From NCBI GenBank assembly GCA_027488855.1, contig JAIYAV010000079.1:1-61322 (forward strand): a stretch of DNA of 61,322 nt, read 5' to 3'. The notes under the pieces are model-generated. The model was not told the origin of the DNA. It ran no database searches and saw nothing but the letters and a program-made list of their open reading frames with translations. The translations under genes were made by a program, and so were the position numbers. This document shows positions 44,779-52,742 of the stretch, one piece after another. Every line of letters begins with the position of its first letter. Position 1 is the stretch's first letter. This DNA is from Saprospiraceae bacterium (lineage in GTDB: Bacteria; Bacteroidota; Bacteroidia; Chitinophagales; Saprospiraceae).

Positions 44779-46476
44779 TTAATACCCAGGGTTCTGTTCA
44801 AATTTTGCCCCGGTATTGGCATCAATGACCTTTTGTGGTATTGGCCAGAACTTATTGTGGTCTTTGATGGTCTTGCCCGAAGAGGGCCCATTGGGTACCG
44901 ACGGCGCAGAGTTATAGGTTCTAACCCGGTCTACCAGCCGTCCCATGCGGATGAGGGTGCGCAGTCTAGGTTCTTCCACTAAAAGTTCACGCGACCTTTC
45001 GTCCAAGATAAAATTCTCGGTAACGTCTGAATTTTGGATGTTTTTGGCTTTCGCTCTTGTCCTGATTACATTGATGTCTTTGGCGGCATTGGCTAAATCG
45101 CCTTTGCGGAAATAGGCCTCTGCTCTTAAAAGATAGGTTTCTGCTACTCTCATTCTGCTGAAATCTTTGGACGTATTTCCACTCAATACATCATTATTGA
45201 AGGGCGTTCCAAGGATTTTTGCAATCAGCGGATAATAAATTTGTAGCGTATCCAATTTGGTAGTCGTGAGCGAGCCATCATTTCTGGCGAGGTACAATGC
45301 CCCATCGGCCCCTTTTTTGGTGAGTACAGGCTTACCAAAGTAATCTTTATCCGCAGGATTGTTGTAATAAAATACCCGTTTGATGTTGTGTTTTGAGTTT
45401 CTCATGTCATCAGGATCAAACTTCCAAATGTCATATTTCACATAGTTGGTGGGGGAGTTGACTCCGATACCTCTACCCAGGCTGTCCGCAACTATATTCA
45501 AGACCCCATTAGGAGAGCGCAAGTTATGAGGCTGTGGTCCCCAATAACGAATGCTATTGTTTGCCGGAAAGCTACCAAAAGCTCCACCTGGCGTAAATGA
45601 CTCAAACTGCCAAGCCCACATCACTTCTTTATTGCCGGAGGATTTGTTGATTTGCCCTTGGGCAAAAATATCCGAGAATACATCACCCGGTTTAGTTGCT
45701 GCGGGGCCAAATCGAGCGGTCATGAGCTGATAGTCCCCGGCCTCTTTATTGATCACTTTACTTGCTGCACTGATTGATTTATCGTAAAGAGAGGCATCTT
45801 TTGTTTCCATGGCCAAGGATATGTACACCTCGCTCAACAGATGAAAAGCAGCAGCCCGTGGAATCCTCCCGTCTTTCACATCCAGGGGTAATAGCTCTGC
45901 GGCTTGTTCAAGGCCTTTTGCAGCAAAACTGAGCACTTCTGCTCTGGTGTTCCGCACAAAATCGAATTTTGGGGCAATCAAACGCGCATCAACGATGGGG
46001 ACGCCGCCATAGATATTGGCCAAAAAATTGTAGGTATAGGCCCTGAAAAACAAGGCTTGTCCCTTGATGTTGTTTCTTGCCTCGGTGGAGATTTTTAAAT
46101 CAGGATTGTCAATGTCATCGAGGATTAAATTTGCCCGTAGAATCATCTGCTTGTAGGCCCAATCCCAATAAACAATGGTTGCATCCAAATTTGAATTCAA
46201 GAGGCTGTAGTCCTTGTTGCCCCGAGAATCGTTTCGGCCCCATTGGGTTTGGTCCGTTCCAACGGTCATGTATTCAAAGTTATTCGATGCGATGATGTGT
46301 TCTTGTCTTGCTCCTTCATAGAGCGCTACTACGGCTGCATCATACCCTGCCTCATTGGTCAGCAGGTTTTCAGGGCTGAACCGATCCAGAGGAACTTCAT
46401 CTAAAAAGTCATTTCCGCAGGAAGTTGCGAAAAAGGTGAAGAAAGCACAGAACGCTAGTTTATTTAATATTTTCAT
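44779..46476 (-). CDS. SusD/RagB family outer-membrane lipoprotein
   Basis: A 565-aa SusD homologue. The lipobox ATSC (Cys near residue 20) after a hydrophobic signal marks it as a lipoprotein. The SusD core is recognisable: NEAGYDAAVVALYEGAR, IKGQALFFRAYTYNFLANIYG, the TPR helices with RVAETYLLRAEAYFRKGDLA near 430, INVIRTRAKAKN, and RELLVEEPRLRTLIRMGR near 500. It forms the lid over the SusC porter for glycan capture and is 12 bp behind susC. Confidence 0.95.
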   Translation of the reverse strand: MKILNKLAFCAFFTFFATSCGNDFLDEVPLDRFSPENLLTNEAGYDAAVVALYEGARQEHIIASNNFEYMTVGTDQTQWGRNDSRGNKDYSLLNSNLDATIVYWDWAYKQMILRANLILDDIDNPDLKISTEARNNIKGQALFFRAYTYNFLANIYGGVPIVDARLIAPKFDFVRNTRAEVLSFAAKGLEQAAELLPLDVKDGRIPRAAAFHLLSEVYISLAMETKDASLYDKSISAASKVINKEAGDYQLMTARFGPAATKPGDVFSDIFAQGQINKSSGNKEVMWAWQFESFTPGGAFGSFPANNSIRYWGPQPHNLRSPNGVLNIVADSLGRGIGVNSPTNYVKYDIWKFDPDDMRNSKHNIKRVFYYNNPADKDYFGKPVLTKKGADGALYLARNDGSLTTTKLDTLQIYYPLIAKILGTPFNNDVLSGNTSKDFSRMRVAETYLLRAEAYFRKGDLANAAKDINVIRTRAKAKNIQNSDVTENFILDERSRELLVEEPRLRTLIRMGRLVDRVRTYNSAPSVPNGPSSGKTIKDHNKFWPIPQKVIDANTGAKFEQNPGY

Positions 46477-46488
46477 GATTGCAGTGGA

Positions 46489-49400
46489 TTAAAAGGTTAA
46501 ATTGAGACCAGTAGTGAATGTTTTAAGTAGAGGGCCATTGCTGCCAGGGTCTCTGCCACCCGAGCCAAATTCTGGGTCCCAACCCTTCCAATCTGTCCAG
46601 GTGATCAGGTTTTTTCCACTGACATAAATTTGCAGCGTGTTGATCCGAATTTTATTCAATACTTTTTTGGGAAGATCATAAGCTACCGATACATCTTGCA
46701 GCCTTACAAAACTTCTATCCGAGTAAAAACCATATCCCAATGGGTTTCGGTAATCGATCCTTGCGGCGGTGTTGATCGGATTGGTGGGTGTCCAATAAGG
46801 AAGATCTAAAATGTTTGCCTGGTCGTAAAAATTCGTACCCGGGTTGAGCGATGACATCGAGCTATAGCCGCCTTGTCTGATGTTAAAAGTGGAGGAAAAG
46901 CTAAAACCTTTGTATCGAAAGATATTGGTAATGCCCAGGATAAAGTCAGCCTGACTATTGTTGAGTACAGTTCTATCATCCGGGGTTATTTTTCCATCTG
47001 GCGTGCCTGCTGGGCCGCTGATGTCTTTAAATCGGATATCACCAACCTTGGCGCCAGGTATTAAAGAAAGGTCATCTCCAGTTTGAAAAATTCCGTCAAA
47101 AACGTAGTCAAAGTTTGAACCAAGCGGGTGGCCTATAAACCAACCACTGGCAATATCGTCGTCCTCGATACCATCTTTATTCAGGTCTCTTCCGGTCAAT
47201 TTTACGATTTCATTCCTATTGAAAGAGAAAGCCACATTCGTATTCCAGGTAAAATCACCTTGCTTGATGTTGACGGTTTTTAGGTCGACTTCCAGTCCTT
47301 TATTGGCGGTTTCGCCAATATTCCTCAAAAAAGTTTCGAAACCATTGGAATTTGGAATCGTTTGGCTCAACAACAAATCAAAAGTTTTGGTATTGTAAAA
47401 ATTGACAGAAGCGGCAATTCGGCTGGAGAATAGCTCAAAATCCAGGCCCACATTAAAACTTTCGGAAGTTTCCCAGCCCAAATTGGGGTTGGCAAAAGAA
47501 GTTGGAAAAAGCCCAACCGCTGTACTGCCACCATCACCAAAAACATAATTGCTTTGCCCCACTTGGCTCAAAGAAGAATACTCACTCACGCCCCGATTGC
47601 CATTTCGGCCCCAGGATGCTCTCAATTTCAAGAAGTTGATGTTTTTAACATCCTTCAAAAAGCCTTCTTCCGTTATGTTCCAACTCAAAGCCATTGCGGG
47701 AAATACACCATGTTTTTTGCCTTCTCCAAAAGCTGAAAATCCATCTCGGCGGATACTTAGAGTGAGGAAATATTTGCTCGCATAGGAATACCCAAGCCTT
47801 GCCATGTTTGAGGTCTGGGTGTTTTTTGCAGCTCCTGCATCAATATTGAAGCTATTGCCAATTTCCAAGGCGTTGTACCCCAAGGCATCATTGAAGATGT
47901 TTTGGCTTGAAAGAGATGAGAATTGATTCCTCAATTCATAAATTCCATACAAGAGGGTTAAATCGATGCTATGAAATTCAGCAAATTTTTTTTGATACTT
48001 CAGGATGTTTTCTAAGGTGAAATTTTGGTTTTCACCATGGCGTTTTGAGCCTGAACCAAGACTATTGGTTGGCGCAAAAGTGGGGTTGTAGGTAAAAAGC
48101 TTTGAATCGGTCCGAGTATAGCCACCATTGATTTTATAGGAGAACCCATCCAATACATTCACTTCGGCATAAACGTTGGTAAAAAGCACATTGACCAATG
48201 AGTTTCGAGTATTTCGAATCGTTCCAAAAATTGGATTGCTTACCAAGCCAATGTCCATTGGCAAAACCCTTGGCGTAACCCCATCTTCCAGGTATAGACT
48301 TCCATAAGGACTCAAATAAGTGGTATGTAAAAGTGAAGCCCTGACACCCGAGTCATCTCTGGAAGAATACCCTGAATTGACACCAAGTTTGAGCCAGTCC
48401 GTAGCTTGCATGCCCAGATTTAAACGACTGGAAATTCGGTTAAAGTTGTCACCTCTTACGGGCGATTTGGCATTCATATAGGCACCTGAGAAGAAATAAT
48501 TGACTTTTTCTGCTTTGCCCGCTATGCTCAGTTCATAATTTGACATGGGTGCCGACTGCTTAATCTCCTCGAATGGATCGATTGTTTTTCCAGCAGCAAT
48601 ATTTTCTAATTCGATGGGTTGAAAAGGGACTGCCCCTCCGGCGGCTATTTCGGCATCTTTTCTTGCCGCGAGGTACTGTTCTGCGTTCATATAGTCCGGA
48701 ATATGCGCATAATCCGAAAACCCTTGGTAGGAATTGAATGAGAATTTGGGTTTCCCGGCCTTCCCTTTTTTGGTGGTAATCTCAATGACGCCATTGGCGG
48801 CCAATGAACCATAAATGGCGGTAGAACTGGCATCTTTCAAAATGTCGATGGTTTCTATGTCTCCTGGATTGATATCGGCCAGGCTTCCCCCGGCATAAAT
48901 GACCCCATCCAAAACAATAAGTGGAGCCGTACTAGCAGATATCGAGTTGATTCCTCTGATCCGGATTGTACCACTTTGACCGGGTCGACCATTGTCAATT
49001 ACTTGAACCCCTGCAGTTGTTCCTCTGAGGATTTGGGAAACATTGGTGTTGGGCTGTAATCGGGTATCTTCAACATTTACGCTGGCGACAGCTCCGGTAA
49101 GGTCTTTTTTCTTTTGCGTTCCATACCCTACCACCACCACTTCGTCCAAGGCCTTGGTATCCAATTTAAGCAAAACATCAATTTTGCTTTGGTTTAGAAT
49201 AGGGATTTCCTGCGTCAGGTACCCGATGTATGAAACAACCAGAGTTGTACCTCCATCAGGTATGGTCAAACTAAAGCTTCCATCAGCCCCGGTAGTTGTG
49301 CCGTTGGAGGTTCCCTTTATCAAAACCGTAACTCCGGGAAGCGCGACGCCACTTTCATCGCTTACATTTCCAGTTAATACCCGCAGCGAGGATTGGACGG

Positions 49401-49878
49401 CCTCAGGCAATTGCCTCAAGGTAGCGACTTGCTCTATTCGTTGGGTTCCAAACGCAGCACGTTCGATGCTCGGCAGGCTTTTTCCAGGTTCTGGTTCAGC
49501 GCTACTTCCTAGGTGTTTCTTTTTCTGATCATTTTTAATGACATAAGAAGTCCGATTGAACTTTTTGTATTTCAATCCCAGAGGATGCAAAAGCTTGTCG
49601 AGGTTTTGCTCCAGGCTTAAGTTCAGGTCAATCAGTTTGTGTGGGACAGCAATGCCCTCTACTGTTTTCAATTCAAACAAGATGTCAACCTGGTATTTTT
49701 GTTTGAGTTCGGCCAGTACTTCACTGAGTTGACGGCCTGTGGTTTGGCTATAATTGCTGCTGACAGCTTGCTTTTGCTGGGTACTGGCTAGCATTTGAGC
49801 ATGTCCAGCAGGCAATCCAAACAGCATAAGAATGACCAGGAGCCTCAATACCGAGGCCCTAAGTAATGGTTGCTTCAT
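46489..49878 (-). CDS. SusC/RagA TonB-dependent porter with STN signalling domain
   Basis: A 1129-aa outer-membrane transducer. After the signal peptide (about 28 residues) an STN domain occupies about 45-115 (LSEVLAELKQKYQVDILFEL, LDKLLHPLGLKYKKF), the part that talks to the FecR-type anti-sigma factor. A carboxypeptidase-regulatory-like domain is at about 165-245 (GTSNGTTTGADGSFSLTIPD), then DEVVVVGYGTQKKKDLTGAV, the plug (VLDGVIYAGGSLADINPGDI) and the barrel, ending TTGLNLTF with the terminal Phe. The barrel imports oligosaccharides with SusD. The STN domain and the two regulatory genes immediately upstream form a substrate-responsive trans-envelope circuit. Confidence 0.96.
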   Translation of the reverse strand: MKQPLLRASVLRLLVILMLFGLPAGHAQMLASTQQKQAVSSNYSQTTGRQLSEVLAELKQKYQVDILFELKTVEGIAVPHKLIDLNLSLEQNLDKLLHPLGLKYKKFNRTSYVIKNDQKKKHLGSSAEPEPGKSLPSIERAAFGTQRIEQVATLRQLPEAVQSSLRVLTGNVSDESGVALPGVTVLIKGTSNGTTTGADGSFSLTIPDGGTTLVVSYIGYLTQEIPILNQSKIDVLLKLDTKALDEVVVVGYGTQKKKDLTGAVASVNVEDTRLQPNTNVSQILRGTTAGVQVIDNGRPGQSGTIRIRGINSISASTAPLIVLDGVIYAGGSLADINPGDIETIDILKDASSTAIYGSLAANGVIEITTKKGKAGKPKFSFNSYQGFSDYAHIPDYMNAEQYLAARKDAEIAAGGAVPFQPIELENIAAGKTIDPFEEIKQSAPMSNYELSIAGKAEKVNYFFSGAYMNAKSPVRGDNFNRISSRLNLGMQATDWLKLGVNSGYSSRDDSGVRASLLHTTYLSPYGSLYLEDGVTPRVLPMDIGLVSNPIFGTIRNTRNSLVNVLFTNVYAEVNVLDGFSYKINGGYTRTDSKLFTYNPTFAPTNSLGSGSKRHGENQNFTLENILKYQKKFAEFHSIDLTLLYGIYELRNQFSSLSSQNIFNDALGYNALEIGNSFNIDAGAAKNTQTSNMARLGYSYASKYFLTLSIRRDGFSAFGEGKKHGVFPAMALSWNITEEGFLKDVKNINFLKLRASWGRNGNRGVSEYSSLSQVGQSNYVFGDGGSTAVGLFPTSFANPNLGWETSESFNVGLDFELFSSRIAASVNFYNTKTFDLLLSQTIPNSNGFETFLRNIGETANKGLEVDLKTVNIKQGDFTWNTNVAFSFNRNEIVKLTGRDLNKDGIEDDDIASGWFIGHPLGSNFDYVFDGIFQTGDDLSLIPGAKVGDIRFKDISGPAGTPDGKITPDDRTVLNNSQADFILGITNIFRYKGFSFSSTFNIRQGGYSSMSSLNPGTNFYDQANILDLPYWTPTNPINTAARIDYRNPLGYGFYSDRSFVRLQDVSVAYDLPKKVLNKIRINTLQIYVSGKNLITWTDWKGWDPEFGSGGRDPGSNGPLLKTFTTGLNLTF

Positions 49879-49911
49879 GATCTGATGCTTGTAAAAGTGA
49901 GTGAAAAAGTA

Positions 49912-50958
49912 TTATGGTTCGATCAAATGGATTTGCTTCCCTTCTTGATGGACTTGAATGTCCAGCAATTCGGATATGGCCTGTAAAAATTCATCTACGT
50001 TTTCGGCGCGAAAAGACCCCATGAGCTTGCGTTGCATTAGGGCAGAATCGATGGATACATTCAGACCATAGGTTTCGTGCAGCAACAAAGCCAGTTCGGT
50101 TAAAGGCGTTTCCTGAAAAGTGAACCGTTTTTCCTTCCAGGAAGAGAAGTTTAGGGGTTCGGCAAGCGTCTGGTGTGACAATTGATTTTTTTCATCAAAA
50201 GCGACGACATCTCCGGGTTTCATCACCAGCGTTTGTTGGATTTGCGCTTTTTGGTAGTTGATTTTGACTTTCCCTTTGTCCAGAACGATTTTCCCTCCAC
50301 GCTGGCGGGCGAAAACCGAAAATTCGGTGCCCAATACCACCACTTCAAAATTCCTGTGGGTTTTGACCACAAATTTCTGGTTGCTGGGTTGGTGGGTTAC
50401 CGCAAAAAAAGCTTCCCCTTGTAAAACAACTTCACGGTTGTATTGACCAAAACCCCAACGGGGTACTTGCAAGGTCGAGTTGGCATTCAAGGTGACTTTA
50501 GTGCCTTCATTGAGTACAAAAGACTTGACCTCGCCATAGTTGGTTTGAAAACGCTGATGCGTCAGCTCCGTGCGAAAAAACCACAAAGCCACACTCAGCA
50601 AAATCAGGATACTCGCAGCCGAAGCCCAATAGGGATTCAATCGCCGGGAAGAAATCTGGGGTTCAGCTATTGTGGTTTGAGTAGTAGATATGGTTTCAGC
50701 GGGATGATGGTGCAAAAATTCAAGGTACCTTTGGATCAGGACATCACTTTGAGGCACATATTCAGGATTGTTGTTTTCCCATTCCTCCAACCATTGGTAG
50801 TACAATTCCTCATTGGCCTCCACATGTAGCCAGCGATCGATTTGCTTGCGTTGCAAGGGGGTCGTTCGATTGGCAAAGTGCTCAAATATTAATGCTTTAG
50901 TGATCTCAGCTTCCATACTTGGTGTTTTACTGTTTTGAGAGACTACATTTTCAAACAA
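49912..50958 (-). CDS. FecR-family anti-sigma factor
   Basis: A 348-aa inner-membrane regulator. The cytoplasmic N-terminus binds the sigma factor (RKQIDRWLHVEANEELYYQW). A single membrane helix follows near residues 102-120 (WASAASILILLSVALWFF), then the periplasmic FecR domain (YGEVKSFVLNEGTKVTLNAN, FVVKTHRNFEVVVLGTEFSV) and a C-terminal DUF4974-like STN-like domain (PLTELALLLHETYGLNVSID, LQAISELLDIQVHQ). The ATG at 50958 follows the sigma stop by 8 bp; an in-frame ATG at 50916 would begin MEAEITKALIF and is equally plausible. Confidence 0.93.
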   Translation of the reverse strand: MFENVVSQNSKTPSMEAEITKALIFEHFANRTTPLQRKQIDRWLHVEANEELYYQWLEEWENNNPEYVPQSDVLIQRYLEFLHHHPAETISTTQTTIAEPQISSRRLNPYWASAASILILLSVALWFFRTELTHQRFQTNYGEVKSFVLNEGTKVTLNANSTLQVPRWGFGQYNREVVLQGEAFFAVTHQPSNQKFVVKTHRNFEVVVLGTEFSVFARQRGGKIVLDKGKVKINYQKAQIQQTLVMKPGDVVAFDEKNQLSHQTLAEPLNFSSWKEKRFTFQETPLTELALLLHETYGLNVSIDSALMQRKLMGSFRAENVDEFLQAISELLDIQVHQEGKQIHLIEP

Positions 50959-50966
50959 TCACCTTA

Positions 50967-51665
50967 TTAGCCCAGCCAATTTTTTAAATACAAAATCGAC
51001 AAGCCAAAGAGCATGATGAGGTAGTCCTTCAAACCTTTCCGAATCAAACTCAGCGCTTTGACCAGATGAACTTCTACCGTTTTAATGGAGAGTCCCATTT
51101 CATCGGCAATTTCCTGATAGCGTTTGCCTTCAAATCGGCTTTTGAGAAAAACCTTTCGGCATTGTGGCGGTAGGGCTTCTACCAACACCTTCAAGCGGTG
51201 GGAGGTTTCTTCGTACTGTGTAATGTAATCGGGACGCAGGTCGTTCGGACTTTCCAGGCTAAAGGCGGCTTCTAAACTAATGGATGACTGGAATTCCAAG
51301 CGGAGATAAGTATAAGCGGTATTGCGCACACTTCTGAAAAGATAAAACCGAAAAGAAGTTGTCACGCCGGTATAGGCTTGGGTTCGCCAGAATTTACAAA
51401 AAACTTCACTGACGATGTCTTCTGCAAGCTCTTTGGAATACACAAAGCGAATGGCATGACTGCACAAAGCACGGTGATAACGCCGAAACAACAATTCACA
51501 CCCCCGCTCTGGACTTATTTTGAATGCCTGCCGGATGAGCGACTCATCGTTGGCATTGGCCTCCTGCACACTTTGGTCTGCTGGTAAATTTTCGTCTTCC
51601 GAAAGCAATCGCAATTTTGCTTTGGAGGTCTGGTTGGCAGCGTCTCTAGGTAATTTTGCTTGCAT
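50967..51665 (-). CDS. ECF-type RNA polymerase sigma-70 factor
   Basis: A 232-aa extracytoplasmic-function sigma factor of the Bacteroidota SusCD-regulating kind. Region 2 is LFRRYHRALCSHAIRFVYSK and EDIVSEVFCKFW (about residues 60-95); region 4 is LPPQCRKVFLKSRFEGKRYQ and EIADEMGLSIKTVEVHLVKA (about 165-210). The C-terminus ends in a hydrophobic stretch (YLIMLFGLSILYLKNWLG), a feature of some members. It is first in the sigma/anti-sigma/SusC/SusD operon and should direct polymerase to the locus once FecR is relieved. Confidence 0.95.
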   Translation of the reverse strand: MQAKLPRDAANQTSKAKLRLLSEDENLPADQSVQEANANDESLIRQAFKISPERGCELLFRRYHRALCSHAIRFVYSKELAEDIVSEVFCKFWRTQAYTGVTTSFRFYLFRSVRNTAYTYLRLEFQSSISLEAAFSLESPNDLRPDYITQYEETSHRLKVLVEALPPQCRKVFLKSRFEGKRYQEIADEMGLSIKTVEVHLVKALSLIRKGLKDYLIMLFGLSILYLKNWLG

Positions 51666-51673
51666 TTGACCCG

Positions 51674-51747
51674 TAAATTTTGGACTGATGTGAGGTTTTG
51701 GTCTACCTAACCAAAATTTAATCTTTCAAGACTACAGTTTTGACAAA
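51674..51747 (-). promoter_or_regulatory. Candidate promoter with 10-bp dyad upstream of the sigma gene
   Basis: On the minus strand TAAATTTTG (51712-51720) resembles the TAnnTTTG box with one extra base, and TTTG at 51744-51747 could be the -33 element, though the 23-bp spacing is long. TAAATTTTGG at 51674-51683 and CCAAAATTTA at 51711-51720 form an exact inverted repeat spanning the predicted transcription start, a possible operator. Confidence 0.35.
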
Positions 51748-51775
51748 TCCCCTTAGTCAAAAATCGATATTTATT

Positions 51776-52035
51776 TTAATAATATATGGTATGGTTATCA
51801 CATAGTTTACCCTTAAAGGTGCCAGAGGTCAAATAGGGCAGCAACAAATTGGAATTCCCGGCCAAGCTGATCGGTTCAACATTCCCAGCTTCGTCTACCT
51901 CATAAGGTTTTTGCCCCCAGGAAAGGATGCAAATACCCGACACCCAAATGCAGCGGTCCGGTATATAGCCCAGAAGGCGAAGTAAATCGAAATCCCAACT
52001 GGGTATTGAGGAACACACCTCGTATTTTTTTCAAT
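51776..52035 (-). pseudogene. Frameshifted fragment of an outer-membrane beta-barrel protein
   Basis: Two adjacent minus-strand frames together read as one protein: GVFLNTQLGFRFTSPSGLYT and GPLHLGVGYLHPFLGAK in the first, then PYEVDEAGNVEPISLAGNSN in the next. The joint is at an A run near 51915, so a one-base frameshift separates them. The strand-turn pattern with Gly-Tyr and aromatic residues is that of uncharacterised Bacteroidota outer-membrane barrels. Start and end are missing. It occupies part of the 1.08-kb gap between the sigma gene and the 823-aa protein. Confidence 0.5.
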
Positions 52036-52209
52036 ACTAAAGATAGTGGCTGACGCCCTTTTCAAACTTTATTTTTAGACATGCTCTAAAAATGTCCTTG
52101 CCAGCGCATTTTAGTGTATGTTTGGAATACCTTGAAATAGTTCTAACCCATAAATATTGGGGGTTTGATAACCTGACTTGTAGTCTTTCTTCATGATTTT
52201 TTCGGCAAT

Positions 52210-52673
52210 AGCGATCAGTGATGAATAGCGATGGATTTGCCAAAAAGGAATCGCCCATCACGGGCGATTCCTTCAATAGAACACTGTAATACGTAATCGA
52301 ATCTAAACAATTTTGACTCCCAAAAAACGATGCTAGAAAGATTCTTTAACAGTCGGGTATCCTTTTCTTTTTAATCAAATTAAGCCTGGTATTCAGCAAC
52401 GATTCATTCACACCAAACAACCAGAAAGTGGTTTGTTCGCCTTCCCATCGTAAGGGGTTCCTGGTAAACTTGATCATCTTAGGATCCGGTTTGTGCAACA
52501 AATATGGAACTCTTACCTTAGAAGATCAATCGATTTTACACGAGCGCAGCAATGCAGTGATGAGCGCAGGGCAACTCCTTAAATTAGAAAATTTGGGATA
52601 AGACCTTCGTTATTCACAATTGCCTTTTCAAAACAGCCCTGGTTTCCTTTTGATTTATTACAACAAATTCCCA
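52210..52673. repeat. Segmental duplication, copy 2
   Basis: This copy is in the same orientation as 36405-36880. The match begins near GATGGATTTGCCAAAAAGG, includes the CGCCCATCACGGGCG hairpin, and ends with 52604-52673, which corresponds to the 3' end of the pyruvyl-transferase gene (minus-strand TTTGAAAAGGCAATTGTG...). The rest of that gene is absent: beyond 52673 comes unrelated DNA leading to the 823-aa gene. A minus-strand frame of 43 codons at 52346-52477 (MIKFTRNPLRWEGEQTTFWL...) is open in this copy but broken by a TGA in copy 1; I do not call it a gene. From 52036 to 52209 nothing is recognised. Confidence 0.88.
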
Positions 52674-52742
52674 GTTTGAGCCCAACGAATCATTCGTTAA
52701 TCTTCATCCATATCTTGAATTTACTTTTCATGTTTCCAAAAT

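Noticed and set aside
52037-52276. 79-aa minus-strand frame beginning MKESPVMGDSFLANPS
   Set aside because: It starts inside the duplicated hairpin segment and has no family resemblance; composition is unlike neighbouring genes.
52346-52477. 43-aa minus-strand frame inside duplication copy 2
   Set aside because: The homologous frame in copy 1 is broken by an in-frame TGA, there is no family match, and length is within chance; it may be a remnant of an older gene tail.
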